DNA of 64,000 bases from Nocardioides marmoribigeumensis (GTDB taxonomy: Bacteria > Actinomycetota > Actinomycetes > Propionibacteriales > Nocardioidaceae). This document shows, piece after piece, positions 44,808-53,783 of the stretch. The stretch's first letter is position 1. Each line of letters begins with the position of its first letter. The translations under genes were made by a program, and so were the position numbers. Below the pieces are notes generated by a model that was given only the letters and a program-made list of their open reading frames with translations, had not been told where the DNA came from and did not search any database. The stretch is taken from assembly GCF_031458325.1 (NCBI RefSeq), contig NZ_JAVDYG010000001.1, positions 124,001 to 188,000 on the forward strand. The letters run 5' to 3'.

Positions 44808-45719
44808 ATGCGGTTCCTCCTCGCCGGCGCCTCCGGCTTCCTCGGTCGCGCCTGGGCGTCGTACCTCACCTCCCACGACCACGAGGTCGTCCGTCTGGTC
44901 CGCTCCGAGCCGTCGTCCGCTGAGGAGGCCCGCTGGGACCCCTACGCCGGCACCCTCGACCGCGGGCTGGTGGAGTCCGCCGACGTCGTGGCCAACCTGG
45001 CCGGCGCCCCGCTGGCGCACTGGCCGTGGACCGAGAGCTACAAGCGCACCTTCCTCGACAGCCGGGTGGTCACGACCCGGGTGCTGGCCGAGGCGGTCGC
45101 CTCCAGTGACCGCAAGCCGGTGCTCCTGGCGCAGAACGGCGTCGCCGGCTACGGCGACCGCGGCGCCGAGGTGATCACCGAGGACACCCCCTTCGACGGC
45201 GACACCTTCATCGCCGACGTCTCACGCCGCTGGCAGGCCGCGGCCGACCCGGCGGTCGAGGCCGGGGCGCGCGTGGTCGTCCTGCGCACCGGCGTCGTGC
45301 TCGACCGCAGCGGCGGCGCCCTCAAGGCGATGCTGCCGGCGTTCAAGGCCGGGGTCGGCGGGCCGATCGGCAACGGCAAGCAGTACTTCGCCACGATCTC
45401 GCTGGAGGACTGGCTGCACGCCGCCTCGAGCCTCGCCCACGACGACTCCGCCTCCGGTGCCTACAACCTCGTCGGCCCCGACACCTCCACCAACGCGGAG
45501 TACACCCGCGAGCTCGGGCGGGCGCTGCACCGCCCCACGTTCTTCCGCGTCCCCGCGGCGCCCCTGCGGGCCGCCGGCGGCGTCGCCGGTGGCGAGCTGC
45601 TCTCCTCGGCGAGGGTCGAGCCGCGCCGCCTGCTGGACTCGGGCTTCGCCTTCGCCCACGCCGACGTCGCCGACCGCGTCAGGGCGGCTCTCGAGGGCTT
45701 CCGGGCCGGGCGCTCCTGA
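44808..45719 (+). CDS. TIGR01777-type NAD(P)-dependent epimerase family protein
   Basis: 303 aa. N-terminal Rossmann motif LLAGASGFLGRAW, then VVNLAGAPLAHWPWTESYKR and GVAGYGDRG, typical of the SulA/YfcH-like extended short-chain dehydrogenases, with a C-terminal DUF1731-like tail. The cellular substrate of this family is not established. ATG 44808 is six bases after TAGGCT. The end overlaps the convergent membrane protein gene by 41 bases. Confidence 0.87.
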   Translation: MRFLLAGASGFLGRAWASYLTSHDHEVVRLVRSEPSSAEEARWDPYAGTLDRGLVESADVVANLAGAPLAHWPWTESYKRTFLDSRVVTTRVLAEAVASSDRKPVLLAQNGVAGYGDRGAEVITEDTPFDGDTFIADVSRRWQAAADPAVEAGARVVVLRTGVVLDRSGGALKAMLPAFKAGVGGPIGNGKQYFATISLEDWLHAASSLAHDDSASGAYNLVGPDTSTNAEYTRELGRALHRPTFFRVPAAPLRAAGGVAGGELLSSARVEPRRLLDSGFAFAHADVADRVRAALEGFRAGRS

Positions 45720-46248
45720 GCCGCCAGGTCCTCCCGACCCGCACCAGCTCGAGCTCGCGCGACGCCCCCGACGCGGGGAGCGCCCGGGTCCGGCCGGAGA
45801 GGTGGGCCAGCAGGCGGACCGCCGCGTGCTGCCGCACGACGACGCGCCGGGGTCGCGACACCAGCACCGCCAGCCGGTCGGAGCGGGTGCGCAGCTCCAC
45901 GCGCAGCCCGCGAGCGAGGTAGGCCGCGAGCAGGGCAGCGTCCCGGCGGCCGGCCTCGCTCCCCGGAAGGTAGAGCCGGCGCAGCCCGGCGAGGTCGCCC
46001 ACGGCCCACGCCCGCTCACGCGCGGCCTGCCACTGCTCGAGCACCCGCACCGCTCGCAACGAGCCGGGCTCGGGCCACGACGGGGCGGGCACCCGGGCAG
46101 CGGTCGTCGACGCGCCCGGCGGGGACGCCGCCGCGTCCCCGCCGGTCGTCAGGCGTGCGACGGCCAGCAGGACCACGGTGAGTGCCGCGACGACGGCCAC
46201 CGAGCCGAGCAGGCGCGAGGACGTGGCCAGGGGGCGCGGGAGGGTCAT
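45679..46248 (-). CDS. Membrane-anchored hypothetical protein
   Basis: 189 aa, ATG 46248. One N-terminal helix (LLGSVAVVAALTVVLLAVARL), an Ala/Pro linker, then an Arg-rich extracytoplasmic domain (VLEQWQAARERAWAVGDLAGLRRLY; LELVRVGRTWRLRSARPG) that resembles small SnoaL/NTF2-like folds by pattern only. The last 41 bases overlap the convergent epimerase gene. No function assigned. Confidence 0.7.
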   Translation of the reverse strand: MTLPRPLATSSRLLGSVAVVAALTVVLLAVARLTTGGDAAASPPGASTTAARVPAPSWPEPGSLRAVRVLEQWQAARERAWAVGDLAGLRRLYLPGSEAGRRDAALLAAYLARGLRVELRTRSDRLAVLVSRPRRVVVRQHAAVRLLAHLSGRTRALPASGASRELELVRVGRTWRLRSARPGSPREPP

Positions 46249-46329
46249 GGCGGCATCCTGCGCCGGACCGCCGACGGACCTCGTCCGTTCTCCACAGCCT
46301 CGACCGCGAACGGTGGCTAGGCTGGTGCG

Positions 46330-47043
46330 GTGAGCCACAGCTACCCCTGCACCGACGTGGTGACCATGGACTACCAGGAGGCGTGGGACCTCCAGCGCAG
46401 GATCCACGCCGAGGTCGTGGCCGGCGCCGAGGGGCAGGTCCTGCTCCTCGAGCACCCGCCGGTCTACACCGCGGGCAAGCGCACCGAGGCCCACGAGCGC
46501 CCCCTCGACGGCACGCCCGTCGTCGACGTCGACCGCGGCGGCAAGATCACCTTCCACGGGCCCGGACAGCTCGTCGGCTACCCGATCGTCCGCCTCCCGC
46601 AGCACGTCTACGTCGTGGACTACGTCCGCCGCCTCGAGGAGGCGCTGATCGGCGTGTGCACGGACCTGGGCGTCACGACCGCGCGCGTCCCCGGCCGCAG
46701 CGGCGTGTGGCTGCAGGAGGACGACCGCGGGCCCGAGCGCAAGGTCGCCGCCATCGGCATCCGCGTGAGCCACGGCGTCGCGATGCACGGCTTCGCGCTC
46801 AACTGCGACGTCGACCTGGGGTGGTACGACCGCTTCGTCCCTTGCGGCATCAGCGACGCCGGCGTCACCACGCTGTCCGCCGAGCTCGGCCGGGACGTGA
46901 CCGTCCACGAGGTCGCCCCGCGCCTGCGACCGCACCTGGACCGCCTGCTCTCCTGGGCGCCGTACGACCGCACGCCCGACTACGCGCCGAAGCCCGACCC
47001 GAGCGCCCGGGTGCGTGTCCCCGTGGTCAATCCGCTGACCTGA
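46330..47043 (+). CDS. lipB: Lipoyl(octanoyl) transferase
   Basis: 237 aa from GTG 46330, six bases after TAGGCT. LipB motifs [35 protein letters not shown] (Lys) and [13 protein letters not shown] (nucleophile Cys) are present. It transfers octanoate from acyl carrier protein to E2 and GcvH lipoyl domains. lipA lies 2 kb downstream, separated by an ABC transporter. Confidence 0.95.
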   Translation: MSHSYPCTDVVTMDYQEAWDLQRRIHAEVVAGAEGQVLLLEHPPVYTAGKRTEAHERPLDGTPVVDVDRGGKITFHGPGQLVGYPIVRLPQHVYVVDYVRRLEEALIGVCTDLGVTTARVPGRSGVWLQEDDRGPERKVAAIGIRVSHGVAMHGFALNCDVDLGWYDRFVPCGISDAGVTTLSAELGRDVTVHEVAPRLRPHLDRLLSWAPYDRTPDYAPKPDPSARVRVPVVNPLT

Positions 47044-47113
47044 CGCCTGCGTGCGAGAGGGTGGAGCGGGCCTCCAGGGGCCCGTCCCGCCGAGCAGGAA
47101 GCGCAGGAGCGTC

Positions 47114-48046
47114 GTGAGCGAGCTGGCCATCGAGACCCGAGGGCTGCGCAAGGAGTTCCGCGGCGCACGTGGGCGCCGCCACCTCGCCGTCGAGGACCTC
47201 GACCTCCAGGTGCCGTACGGCGGCGTGCACGGCTTCCTCGGGCCCAACGGCAGCGGCAAGACCACCACGATCCGCCTGCTCCTGGGGCTGGCCCGCGCCA
47301 GCGCCGGCGAGATGAGGCTCCTCGGCGAGCCCGTCCCCCGCGCCCTCCCCCAGGTGATCGGCCGGGTCGGGGCGGTGGTGGAGCAGCCGCGGTTCCTCCC
47401 GGGCTTCACCGGCGAGCGCAACCTGGCCCTCCTCGCCCGTGCGGCGGGCCTCCCGGAGCAGCGGGTCGGTGAGTCGATCGAGCGCGTCGGGCTCGCGGGG
47501 CGCGAGGGCGACCGCTACCGCACCTACTCCCTCGGCATGAAGCAGCGGCTCGCGATCGCGGCGACCCTGCTCAAGAAGCCCGACCTGCTGATCCTCGACG
47601 AGCCGACCAACGGCCTCGACCCGGGCGGCATCCGCGACATCCGCGGCATGATCCGCGACCTCGGCCGGTCCGGGGTCACGGTGCTCCTGAGCTCCCACCT
47701 CCTGGCCGAGGTGCAGCAGGTCTGCGACTCGGTCTCGATCATCGGACAGGGTCGCCTGCTCTCGTCGGGCCGCGTGGGCGACCTGGTCGGCAGGGAGCCG
47801 GGCGCCGCCGTACGCGTCGGCGTGTCCGACCCCGCCGCGGCCCAGCCCCTCCTGGAGCAGGCCGGGTGGCGCGTCGAGCGGCTCGGCGACGGCCTCCGTG
47901 TCGTCGGTGCCCCCGACCCCGCCGACATCAGCCGCGTGCTCGGAGAGCAGAGCATCTGGGTGCGGGCCCTCACCGCGGAGCAGACCGACCTGGAGAGCGT
48001 GTTCCTCGAGCTGACCGACCGTGACCGGCAGAAGGGCGGGCGATGA
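47114..48046 (+). CDS. ABC transporter ATP-binding protein
   Basis: 310 aa from GTG 47114 with CAGGAG upstream. Walker A GPNGSGKTTT, signature YSLGMKQRL, Walker B LLILDEPTNGLDPGG and the H-loop SSHLLAEV are complete. The C-terminal 90 residues are the DUF4162-like domain seen in drug/lipid exporters of the CcmA/BcrA type. It pairs with the overlapping permease. Confidence 0.92.
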   Translation: MSELAIETRGLRKEFRGARGRRHLAVEDLDLQVPYGGVHGFLGPNGSGKTTTIRLLLGLARASAGEMRLLGEPVPRALPQVIGRVGAVVEQPRFLPGFTGERNLALLARAAGLPEQRVGESIERVGLAGREGDRYRTYSLGMKQRLAIAATLLKKPDLLILDEPTNGLDPGGIRDIRGMIRDLGRSGVTVLLSSHLLAEVQQVCDSVSIIGQGRLLSSGRVGDLVGREPGAAVRVGVSDPAAAQPLLEQAGWRVERLGDGLRVVGAPDPADISRVLGEQSIWVRALTAEQTDLESVFLELTDRDRQKGGR

Positions 48047-49014
48047 ACCTCGTCGGGGTCGAGGCGCGCCGCTTCTGGGCCCGTCGCGCCGTCGCCGTCG
48101 TCCTGCTCCTCACCACGGTGCTGGTCGGGCTGCTCGTCGCCTCGACGGTCTGGTCGAGCCGTCCCGCGACCTCCGCCGAGACCCGTGACGCCCAGGTGCA
48201 GGTCGAGCAGGCGGGCGACTCCTGGAAGCTGGAGGTGGCCCGGTGCGAGAAGGACCCCACCTCCTACCTCGGGTCCGGCCGGAGCGCCGCGGACTGCGCC
48301 AGTCTCCGACCGCGGGTCGAGGACTTCCTCGGCCGCGCGCCGCTCGACCTCGAGCAGGAGCGCGGGACCCGCGGGATCGCCCTGGTGGTCGTCCTGGCGG
48401 GGGCCGCGATCGTGCTCGCCACCACCTTCAGCGGGGCCGACTGGAGCAGCGGCGCGATGGGCACCCAGCTGGTCTTCGAGCCCCGCCGCGTGCGGGTCTG
48501 GGTCGCCAAGGCGGTCGCCGTCGTCCTCTCGACCGTGATGGCGGCCGCGCTGCTCTCCGCGGTCTTCTGGGGCGTGCTCTACGCCGTGGCCCGGGCCCGT
48601 GGCCTGCCGGTGCCCGGTGCGACCGTCACGGCCTTGCTCGAGCAGTCCGGACGGGGCGTCGTGCTCGTCGCGGCCGCGGCGCTGGGCGCCCACGCGCTCA
48701 CCATGCTCCTGCGCAGCACGGTCGGCACCCTGGGGCTGCTGTTCGGCTATGCCGTGGCCGGCGAGATCGTGGTCGCCTCGCTCCCCCTCGACAAGGTGAG
48801 CCAGTGGTCGCTGGCCAACAACGTGCAGGCCTGGATCTCCGACGGGGTCCGGGTGTACGACGAGAGCACGTGCTCCGGCTCGGCCGGGGCCCGCGGCGGC
48901 TGCGACCCGACGTACCTCCTGAGCGGGGCGCACGGCGCGGCCTACCTCGCGGTGCTCCTGCTGGTCGTGGTGCTGGTCTCGCCGCCTGCCTTCCGGCGGC
49001 GTGATCTCGACTGA
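48043..49014 (+). CDS. ABC transporter permease
   Basis: 323 aa, ATG 48043 overlapping the ATPase stop. About six hydrophobic segments with a large extracytoplasmic loop after the first (residues 48-110, containing two cysteines), as in ABC-2 type exporters. The substrate is unknown; lipids, peptides or antibiotics are usual for this type. Confidence 0.85.
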   Translation: MNLVGVEARRFWARRAVAVVLLLTTVLVGLLVASTVWSSRPATSAETRDAQVQVEQAGDSWKLEVARCEKDPTSYLGSGRSAADCASLRPRVEDFLGRAPLDLEQERGTRGIALVVVLAGAAIVLATTFSGADWSSGAMGTQLVFEPRRVRVWVAKAVAVVLSTVMAAALLSAVFWGVLYAVARARGLPVPGATVTALLEQSGRGVVLVAAAALGAHALTMLLRSTVGTLGLLFGYAVAGEIVVASLPLDKVSQWSLANNVQAWISDGVRVYDESTCSGSAGARGGCDPTYLLSGAHGAAYLAVLLLVVVLVSPPAFRRRDLD

Positions 49015-49050
49015 GCCCGATCACCGCGGGGCTCGTAGGATGGGGCCACG

Positions 49051-50019
49051 ATGACTGCTCCCGCTGAGACCTCCTCGACCTCCTCCAACGTGGCTCCCGA
49101 CGGGCGCCGGCTGCTGCGGCTGGAGGTCCGCAACGCGGCGACGCCGATCGAGAAGAAGCCGGAGTGGATCAAGACCCGCGCCCGGATGGGCCCGGAGTAC
49201 ACCGCGCTGCAGCAGCTGGTGAAGTCCGAGGGACTGCACACCGTGTGCCAGGAAGCCGGCTGCCCCAACATCTACGAGTGCTGGGAGGACCGCGAGGCCA
49301 CCTTCCTCATCGGCGGCGACCAGTGCACCCGACGCTGCGACTTCTGCCAGATCGACACCGGCAAGCCCCAGCCGCTGGACCGAGACGAGCCCCGCCGCGT
49401 CGCGGAGTCGGTGCAGACCATGCAGCTCAAGTACGCCACCATCACCGGCGTCGCCCGCGACGACCTGCCCGACGGCGGCGCCTGGCTCTACGCCGAGACC
49501 GTCCGCGCGATCCACGACCTCAACCCCGAGACCGGGGTGGAGAACCTGATCCCCGACTTCAACGGCCGCCCCGAGCTGCTGGCCGAGGTCTTCGAGTCCC
49601 GCCCCGAGGTCCTGGCCCACAACGTCGAGACCGTCCCGCGGATCTTCAAGCGCATCCGCCCCGCGTTCCGCTACGACCGGTCCCTGGACGTGCTGACCCA
49701 GGCCCGCGCGTTCGGCCTGGTCACCAAGTCCAACCTCATCCTCGGCATGGGCGAGACCCGCGAGGAGGTCTCCCAGGCACTGCGCGACCTGCACGACGCC
49801 GGGTGCGAGCTGGTCACGATCACCCAGTACCTCCGCCCCTCCCCCCGCCACCACCCCGTGGAGCGGTGGGTCCGGCCCGAGGAGTTCGTCGAGCTCGCCA
49901 CCGAGGCCGAGGAGATCGGCTTCGCCGGCGTCCTGTCCGGCCCGCTCGTGCGCTCGTCGTACCGCGCGGGACGGCTCTACCAGCAGGCCATGGACCGGCG
50001 CGCGGCCGTCGAGGCATAG
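49051..50019 (+). CDS. lipA: Lipoyl synthase
   Basis: 322 aa, ATG 49051. The radical-SAM cluster motif CTRRCDFC and the auxiliary cluster cysteines in [13 protein letters not shown] are present, along with the C-terminal RSSY motif ([13 protein letters not shown]) that binds the auxiliary cluster. It inserts two sulfurs into octanoyl-E2. A TAGGAT hexamer (49036-49041) lies nine bases upstream. Confidence 0.96.
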   Translation: MTAPAETSSTSSNVAPDGRRLLRLEVRNAATPIEKKPEWIKTRARMGPEYTALQQLVKSEGLHTVCQEAGCPNIYECWEDREATFLIGGDQCTRRCDFCQIDTGKPQPLDRDEPRRVAESVQTMQLKYATITGVARDDLPDGGAWLYAETVRAIHDLNPETGVENLIPDFNGRPELLAEVFESRPEVLAHNVETVPRIFKRIRPAFRYDRSLDVLTQARAFGLVTKSNLILGMGETREEVSQALRDLHDAGCELVTITQYLRPSPRHHPVERWVRPEEFVELATEAEEIGFAGVLSGPLVRSSYRAGRLYQQAMDRRAAVEA

Positions 50020-50072
50020 GGAACAATGGCGGGCGAGGCCATCGAGGTCTCGACGAGCTGACGAGGAACGAG

Positions 50073-50765
50073 ATGGCACGCAAGAACGGCAAGCCCGGAC
50101 GCGCATCGCAGGTGCGACAGGTCTACACGCTCACCAAGCAGGGTGACCCCCGCATCGGCTGGATCCTGCTGGGCACCTTCCTGGCCGGCACGCTGATCGC
50201 GTTCTTCCTGCTGTCGCTGATCCCGCCGAGCTGGTTCGTCCTGGACCTGGTCACCGCGCTGCTGGTCGGCGTGGTCGCGCTCCTCTTCGTCTTCGGCCGC
50301 CGCGCGACCAAGTCGCAGATCGCCCAGGTCAAGGGCAAGCCGGGCGCCGCGCTCGCGGTCCTCACCGTGCTGCGCCGCGGCTGGCGGATCGACCAGATGG
50401 TCGCCTTCAACCGCAACCAGGACGTCGTCCACCGCGTGGTCGGCCCGCCCGGCATCGTGCTGATCGGAGAGGGCCAGCCCAGCCGGGTGCAGCAGCTGCT
50501 CCGCACCGAGAAGGCCCGCCACCAGCGGGTCGCCGCCGACACCCCCGTGCACGAGCTGATCGTCGGTGACGGCGAGGGCCAGGTGCCGCTGGAGAAGCTC
50601 ACCCGCCACATCACCAAGCTGGGCCGCCAGATGCAGCCGGCCGAGATGACCGAGGTGCTCTCCCGCCTCAAGGCGATCGACGCCTCGCGCCAGCAAATGC
50701 CGCTGCCCAAGGGCCCCGTGCCGACCTCCATGAAGGGGATGCGCGGCAACCTGCGGGGTCGCTAA
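50073..50765 (+). CDS. DUF4191 membrane protein
   Basis: 230 aa, ATG 50073 (GAGGAACGAG upstream). Basic N-terminus, two adjacent membrane helices (WILLGTFLAGTLIAFFLLSL, then LDLVTALLVGVVALLFVFG) and a cytoplasmic domain with VVGPPGIVLIGEG. This is the actinobacterial DUF4191 family usually found next to lipA. Function unknown. Confidence 0.88.
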   Translation: MARKNGKPGRASQVRQVYTLTKQGDPRIGWILLGTFLAGTLIAFFLLSLIPPSWFVLDLVTALLVGVVALLFVFGRRATKSQIAQVKGKPGAALAVLTVLRRGWRIDQMVAFNRNQDVVHRVVGPPGIVLIGEGQPSRVQQLLRTEKARHQRVAADTPVHELIVGDGEGQVPLEKLTRHITKLGRQMQPAEMTEVLSRLKAIDASRQQMPLPKGPVPTSMKGMRGNLRGR

Positions 50766-50768
50766 GCC

Positions 50769-51596
50769 TCAGAAGCCCGGTGGCGGCTTGACCACGTCTG
50801 ACTTCGGCGGGGCCGCGATCGAGACCGGCTCGCCCCACCGGGACAGCTCCATCGTGAGGCGGGTCCCCTCGATGACCAGACCCATCCGGCGCATGCGGTC
50901 CTGCCCGTCGAGCCACACCTGGTAGGTCAGCGTGTCGGGCATCCCGGGCACGGCGTCCGAGCCCTGGGCCTGCAGCGCGCGGACGGTGTCGGCCTTGACG
51001 TCGTACCTCGTGGTGCTGACGCCCTGGACCGTGTCACGCCCCCGCTCGCGCACCGAGATCAGGCCCGCTCGGAAGGCCTTGACCGACTGGTCGGGGCTCA
51101 TCTGGAGGCTCGCGCCCGCCAGCTGCTCGAAACGGGGGTCGTCCTTGCCGATGCGGATGAACTTCCCGGCCTTCACCAGGCCGGGGATGCTGACGTAGGC
51201 GGCGTCGTGGAGCACCACCATCTCCAGCGCCCCGGACCCGAGCTTGGGCGTGCGGGTGGTCAGATCGATCTCGCTGCCGCGGCCGCCGTACCTCATGTCG
51301 CCCGAGGACCGGCTCGGCGCGCTGCCCGCCACCGTCATCTCGAGGTGAGCGGTCCCGCGGGGCCCCATCCCCCGCCGCATCCGGTCGAGGAACCGCTGCG
51401 CGGCCGCGTCCAGGCGTGGGGAGGGCGAGGCCGAAGGTGTGGCGGAGGCCGTGGACGGGGAGGACTCGGACGGGACGAGAGACGGGGCCGCAGCGGGCTC
51501 GCTATCGTCCTGACACGCGGTCAGGGAGAGACAGACGACGACCGCGAGCGGCAGGAGGGACCGGCTCAGGCGTCCGTTCGGGCGACGGAGAAGCAC
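50769..51596 (-). CDS. LppX/LprAFG-family lipoprotein
   Basis: 275 aa from GTG 51596. The signal peptide ends in the lipobox LTAC, followed by a Ser/Pro/Thr linker and a domain with the LppX_LprAFG pattern (FLDRMRRGMGPRGTAHLEMTV; YDVKADTVRAL; TLTYQVWLDGQDRMRRM). Family members carry lipids or lipoglycans between membrane and outer envelope. It ends three bases from the convergent DUF4191 gene. Confidence 0.85.
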   Translation of the reverse strand: MLLRRPNGRLSRSLLPLAVVVCLSLTACQDDSEPAAAPSLVPSESSPSTASATPSASPSPRLDAAAQRFLDRMRRGMGPRGTAHLEMTVAGSAPSRSSGDMRYGGRGSEIDLTTRTPKLGSGALEMVVLHDAAYVSIPGLVKAGKFIRIGKDDPRFEQLAGASLQMSPDQSVKAFRAGLISVRERGRDTVQGVSTTRYDVKADTVRALQAQGSDAVPGMPDTLTYQVWLDGQDRMRRMGLVIEGTRLTMELSRWGEPVSIAAPPKSDVVKPPPGF

Positions 51597-51663
51597 GCCA
51601 GACGATAACCCCCCGGGCTGCTGCGTCACCCATCCCTCTTGCCCCGAGGAGCGAACGCCCGAC

Positions 51664-53004
51664 GTGAGCCAGATCCCCCTTCCGAGCTCGACCGACGTCG
51701 ACGGCCGCCCGCGGGTCGCCGTCGTGGGCGCCGGCATCTCCGGGCTCACCGCCGCCTACCTGCTCCAGCGCGACCACCACGTCACGCTCTTCGAGGCCCA
51801 GGACCGGCTCGGCGGCCACGCGCACACGCACGACGTCGAGTCCGGGGGCCGTGCGGTCTCCGTGGACTCGGGGTTCATCGTGCTCAACGACCGCACCTAC
51901 CCGCGGCTGCGCACGCTGTTCGCCGAGCTCGGCGTCGAGACGCGCCCGACCGAGATGAGCATGAGCGTCACCTGCCGCGGCTGCGGGCTGGGGTACGTCG
52001 GCGGGCGGGGTGCGGGCGGCATCTTCGGCCAGCGGCGCCGGGTGGCCGACCCCCGCTTCCTGCGGCTGCTGCTGCAGATCTCGCGCTTCCAGAGACGAGC
52101 GCTGGGGCTCCTCGACGCGGGTGACGAGTCGCTGACCTACGGCGAGTTCCTCGCCCGCGAGGGGTTCGGCGAGCACTTCGTCGCCCACTACGCGATCCCG
52201 GTCGTGTCCTGCGTGTGGTCGATGGGCCGCGCCGAGGCGCTGGCCTACCCCGCGGCGTACCTCTTCCGCTTCCTGGAGCACCACGGGTTCCTCCGCCTCG
52301 GCGACGCGCCGACCTGGCACACCGTCGTCGGTGGGTCGCAGACCTACGTCCGCGCGGTCGCCGACCGTCTCGACGTCGTACGACGGGGCGCGCCGGTCAC
52401 GGCGGTCAGCCGCAAGCCCGACGAGGTGCTCGTCCAGACGACCGGGCCGCAGGGCACCGAGGTGGCCGGGTTCGACAAGGTCGTGCTCGCCGCCCACGCC
52501 GACGAGGCGCTGGCGATGCTCACCGACCCGACCGACGACGAGCAGCGGCTGCTGGGGGCCTTCGCCTACTCGCAGAACCGCACGCTGCTGCACCGTGACG
52601 ACTCGTTCCTCCCCGAGCCCCGGGTGCGGGCGTCGTGGAACTACCGGCTCGAGGAGTGCGGCGAGGTCGCCGACCGGACCCGGGTGTCCTACTGGATGAA
52701 CCGCCTGCAGCACCACGACGAGGCCGACCCGCTCGTGGTGACGCTCAACCCGGACCCTGCCGAGGAGCCGCGCGAGGTCATCGCCGAGATGAGCTACGCG
52801 CACCCGATCTTCACCGCCGAGGCCGTCGCCGCGCAGCGCGAGGTGGCCGGCCTCAACGACGGGCGCATCGCGTTCGCCGGCGCCTACCAGGGCTGGGGCT
52901 TCCACGAGGACGGCTGCGCCTCGGGCATGCGCGCGGCCGTGTCCCTCGGCGCCTCCCCGCTCCCCGTCGACCTGCCTCCGGGTGACCATCGGGACGCCTC
53001 GTGA
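51664..53004 (+). CDS. FAD-dependent oxidoreductase (amine-oxidase fold) of a fatty-acid modification operon
   Basis: 446 aa from GTG 51664 with GAGGAG upstream. N-terminal dinucleotide fold VAVVGAGISGLTAAYLL, then LFEAQDRLGGHAHTH, and a C-terminal FAD motif IAFAGAYQGWGFHEDGC. It is the first gene of FAD oxidoreductase-DUF1365-cyclopropane synthase, the same order as Mycobacterium tuberculosis Rv0449c-Rv0448c-Rv0447c. A role in reducing, desaturating or otherwise processing a methylated acyl chain is inferred from this context. Confidence 0.87.
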   Translation: MSQIPLPSSTDVDGRPRVAVVGAGISGLTAAYLLQRDHHVTLFEAQDRLGGHAHTHDVESGGRAVSVDSGFIVLNDRTYPRLRTLFAELGVETRPTEMSMSVTCRGCGLGYVGGRGAGGIFGQRRRVADPRFLRLLLQISRFQRRALGLLDAGDESLTYGEFLAREGFGEHFVAHYAIPVVSCVWSMGRAEALAYPAAYLFRFLEHHGFLRLGDAPTWHTVVGGSQTYVRAVADRLDVVRRGAPVTAVSRKPDEVLVQTTGPQGTEVAGFDKVVLAAHADEALAMLTDPTDDEQRLLGAFAYSQNRTLLHRDDSFLPEPRVRASWNYRLEECGEVADRTRVSYWMNRLQHHDEADPLVVTLNPDPAEEPREVIAEMSYAHPIFTAEAVAAQREVAGLNDGRIAFAGAYQGWGFHEDGCASGMRAAVSLGASPLPVDLPPGDHRDAS

Positions 53005-53783
53005 CCGCGACCGTGCAGCGGACGGCGGCGACCCGCGACGACCTGCGCCGGCTCGGCGCCCAGGTGGTCGAGGCGACTGTGACCCACCAGCGCACCAAGC
53101 CGTTCGACTACGGCTTCACCCACCGCACGACGGCCTGGCTGGTCGACCTCGACCGGCCCCGGGCGGCCTTCCCGCGCTGGCTGCGGGGTGCGGTCACCGT
53201 CCGCGAGGACGACCACCTCTCCCCCGGCCACGCGACGCTGCGGTGGAAGCTCGAGCACTACCTGCGCACCGAGCGGCTGCCGTGGACCGCCCACCGGGTG
53301 CTGGTCCTGACCGGGGCGCGGACCTTCGGCTACGCGTTCGACCCCCTGACGACGTACTTCGTGCTGGCTCGGGACGGCTCGCTCGAAGGGATCCTCGCCG
53401 AGGTCCACAACACCTACGGCGAGCGCCACTGCTACCCCCTGACCGCCGACGCGGCGGCCAAGGGTGCGAGCACCGCGAAGGACTTCTACGTCTCGCCGTT
53501 CTTCGCCGTCGAGGGCCGCTACGACATCCGGGCCCGGCTCGACGGCTCACGCGTCGCCGTCTCCATCTCGCTCACCCAGGGCGAGGAGAAGGTCTTCACC
53601 GGCGCCGTCGCGGGCGACCTGCGGCCGGCGACCCGGCGCAGTGTGCTGCGGGCCGTGCTCCGCGACCCCTTCGCCGCCCAGCGCGTCACCGCGCTCATCC
53701 GACTGCACGGCATCACCCTGTGGGCCCGTCGCCTGCCCGTGGTGCCCCGCCTTCCTCAACGCACACCGAAAGGGCTCCGATGA
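53001..53783 (+). CDS. DUF1365 protein
   Basis: 260 aa from GTG 53001, overlapping the upstream stop by four bases. DUF1365 patterns HQRTKPFDYGFTHRTTAWLVDLD, RTFGYAFDPLTTYFVLARDG and YPLTADAAAKGASTAKDFYVSPF. No known enzyme motif. The family co-occurs with CFA-type methyltransferases and flavoproteins, so it is presumed to act in phospholipid acyl-chain modification. Confidence 0.87.
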   Translation: MTATVQRTAATRDDLRRLGAQVVEATVTHQRTKPFDYGFTHRTTAWLVDLDRPRAAFPRWLRGAVTVREDDHLSPGHATLRWKLEHYLRTERLPWTAHRVLVLTGARTFGYAFDPLTTYFVLARDGSLEGILAEVHNTYGERHCYPLTADAAAKGASTAKDFYVSPFFAVEGRYDIRARLDGSRVAVSISLTQGEEKVFTGAVAGDLRPATRRSVLRAVLRDPFAAQRVTALIRLHGITLWARRLPVVPRLPQRTPKGLR

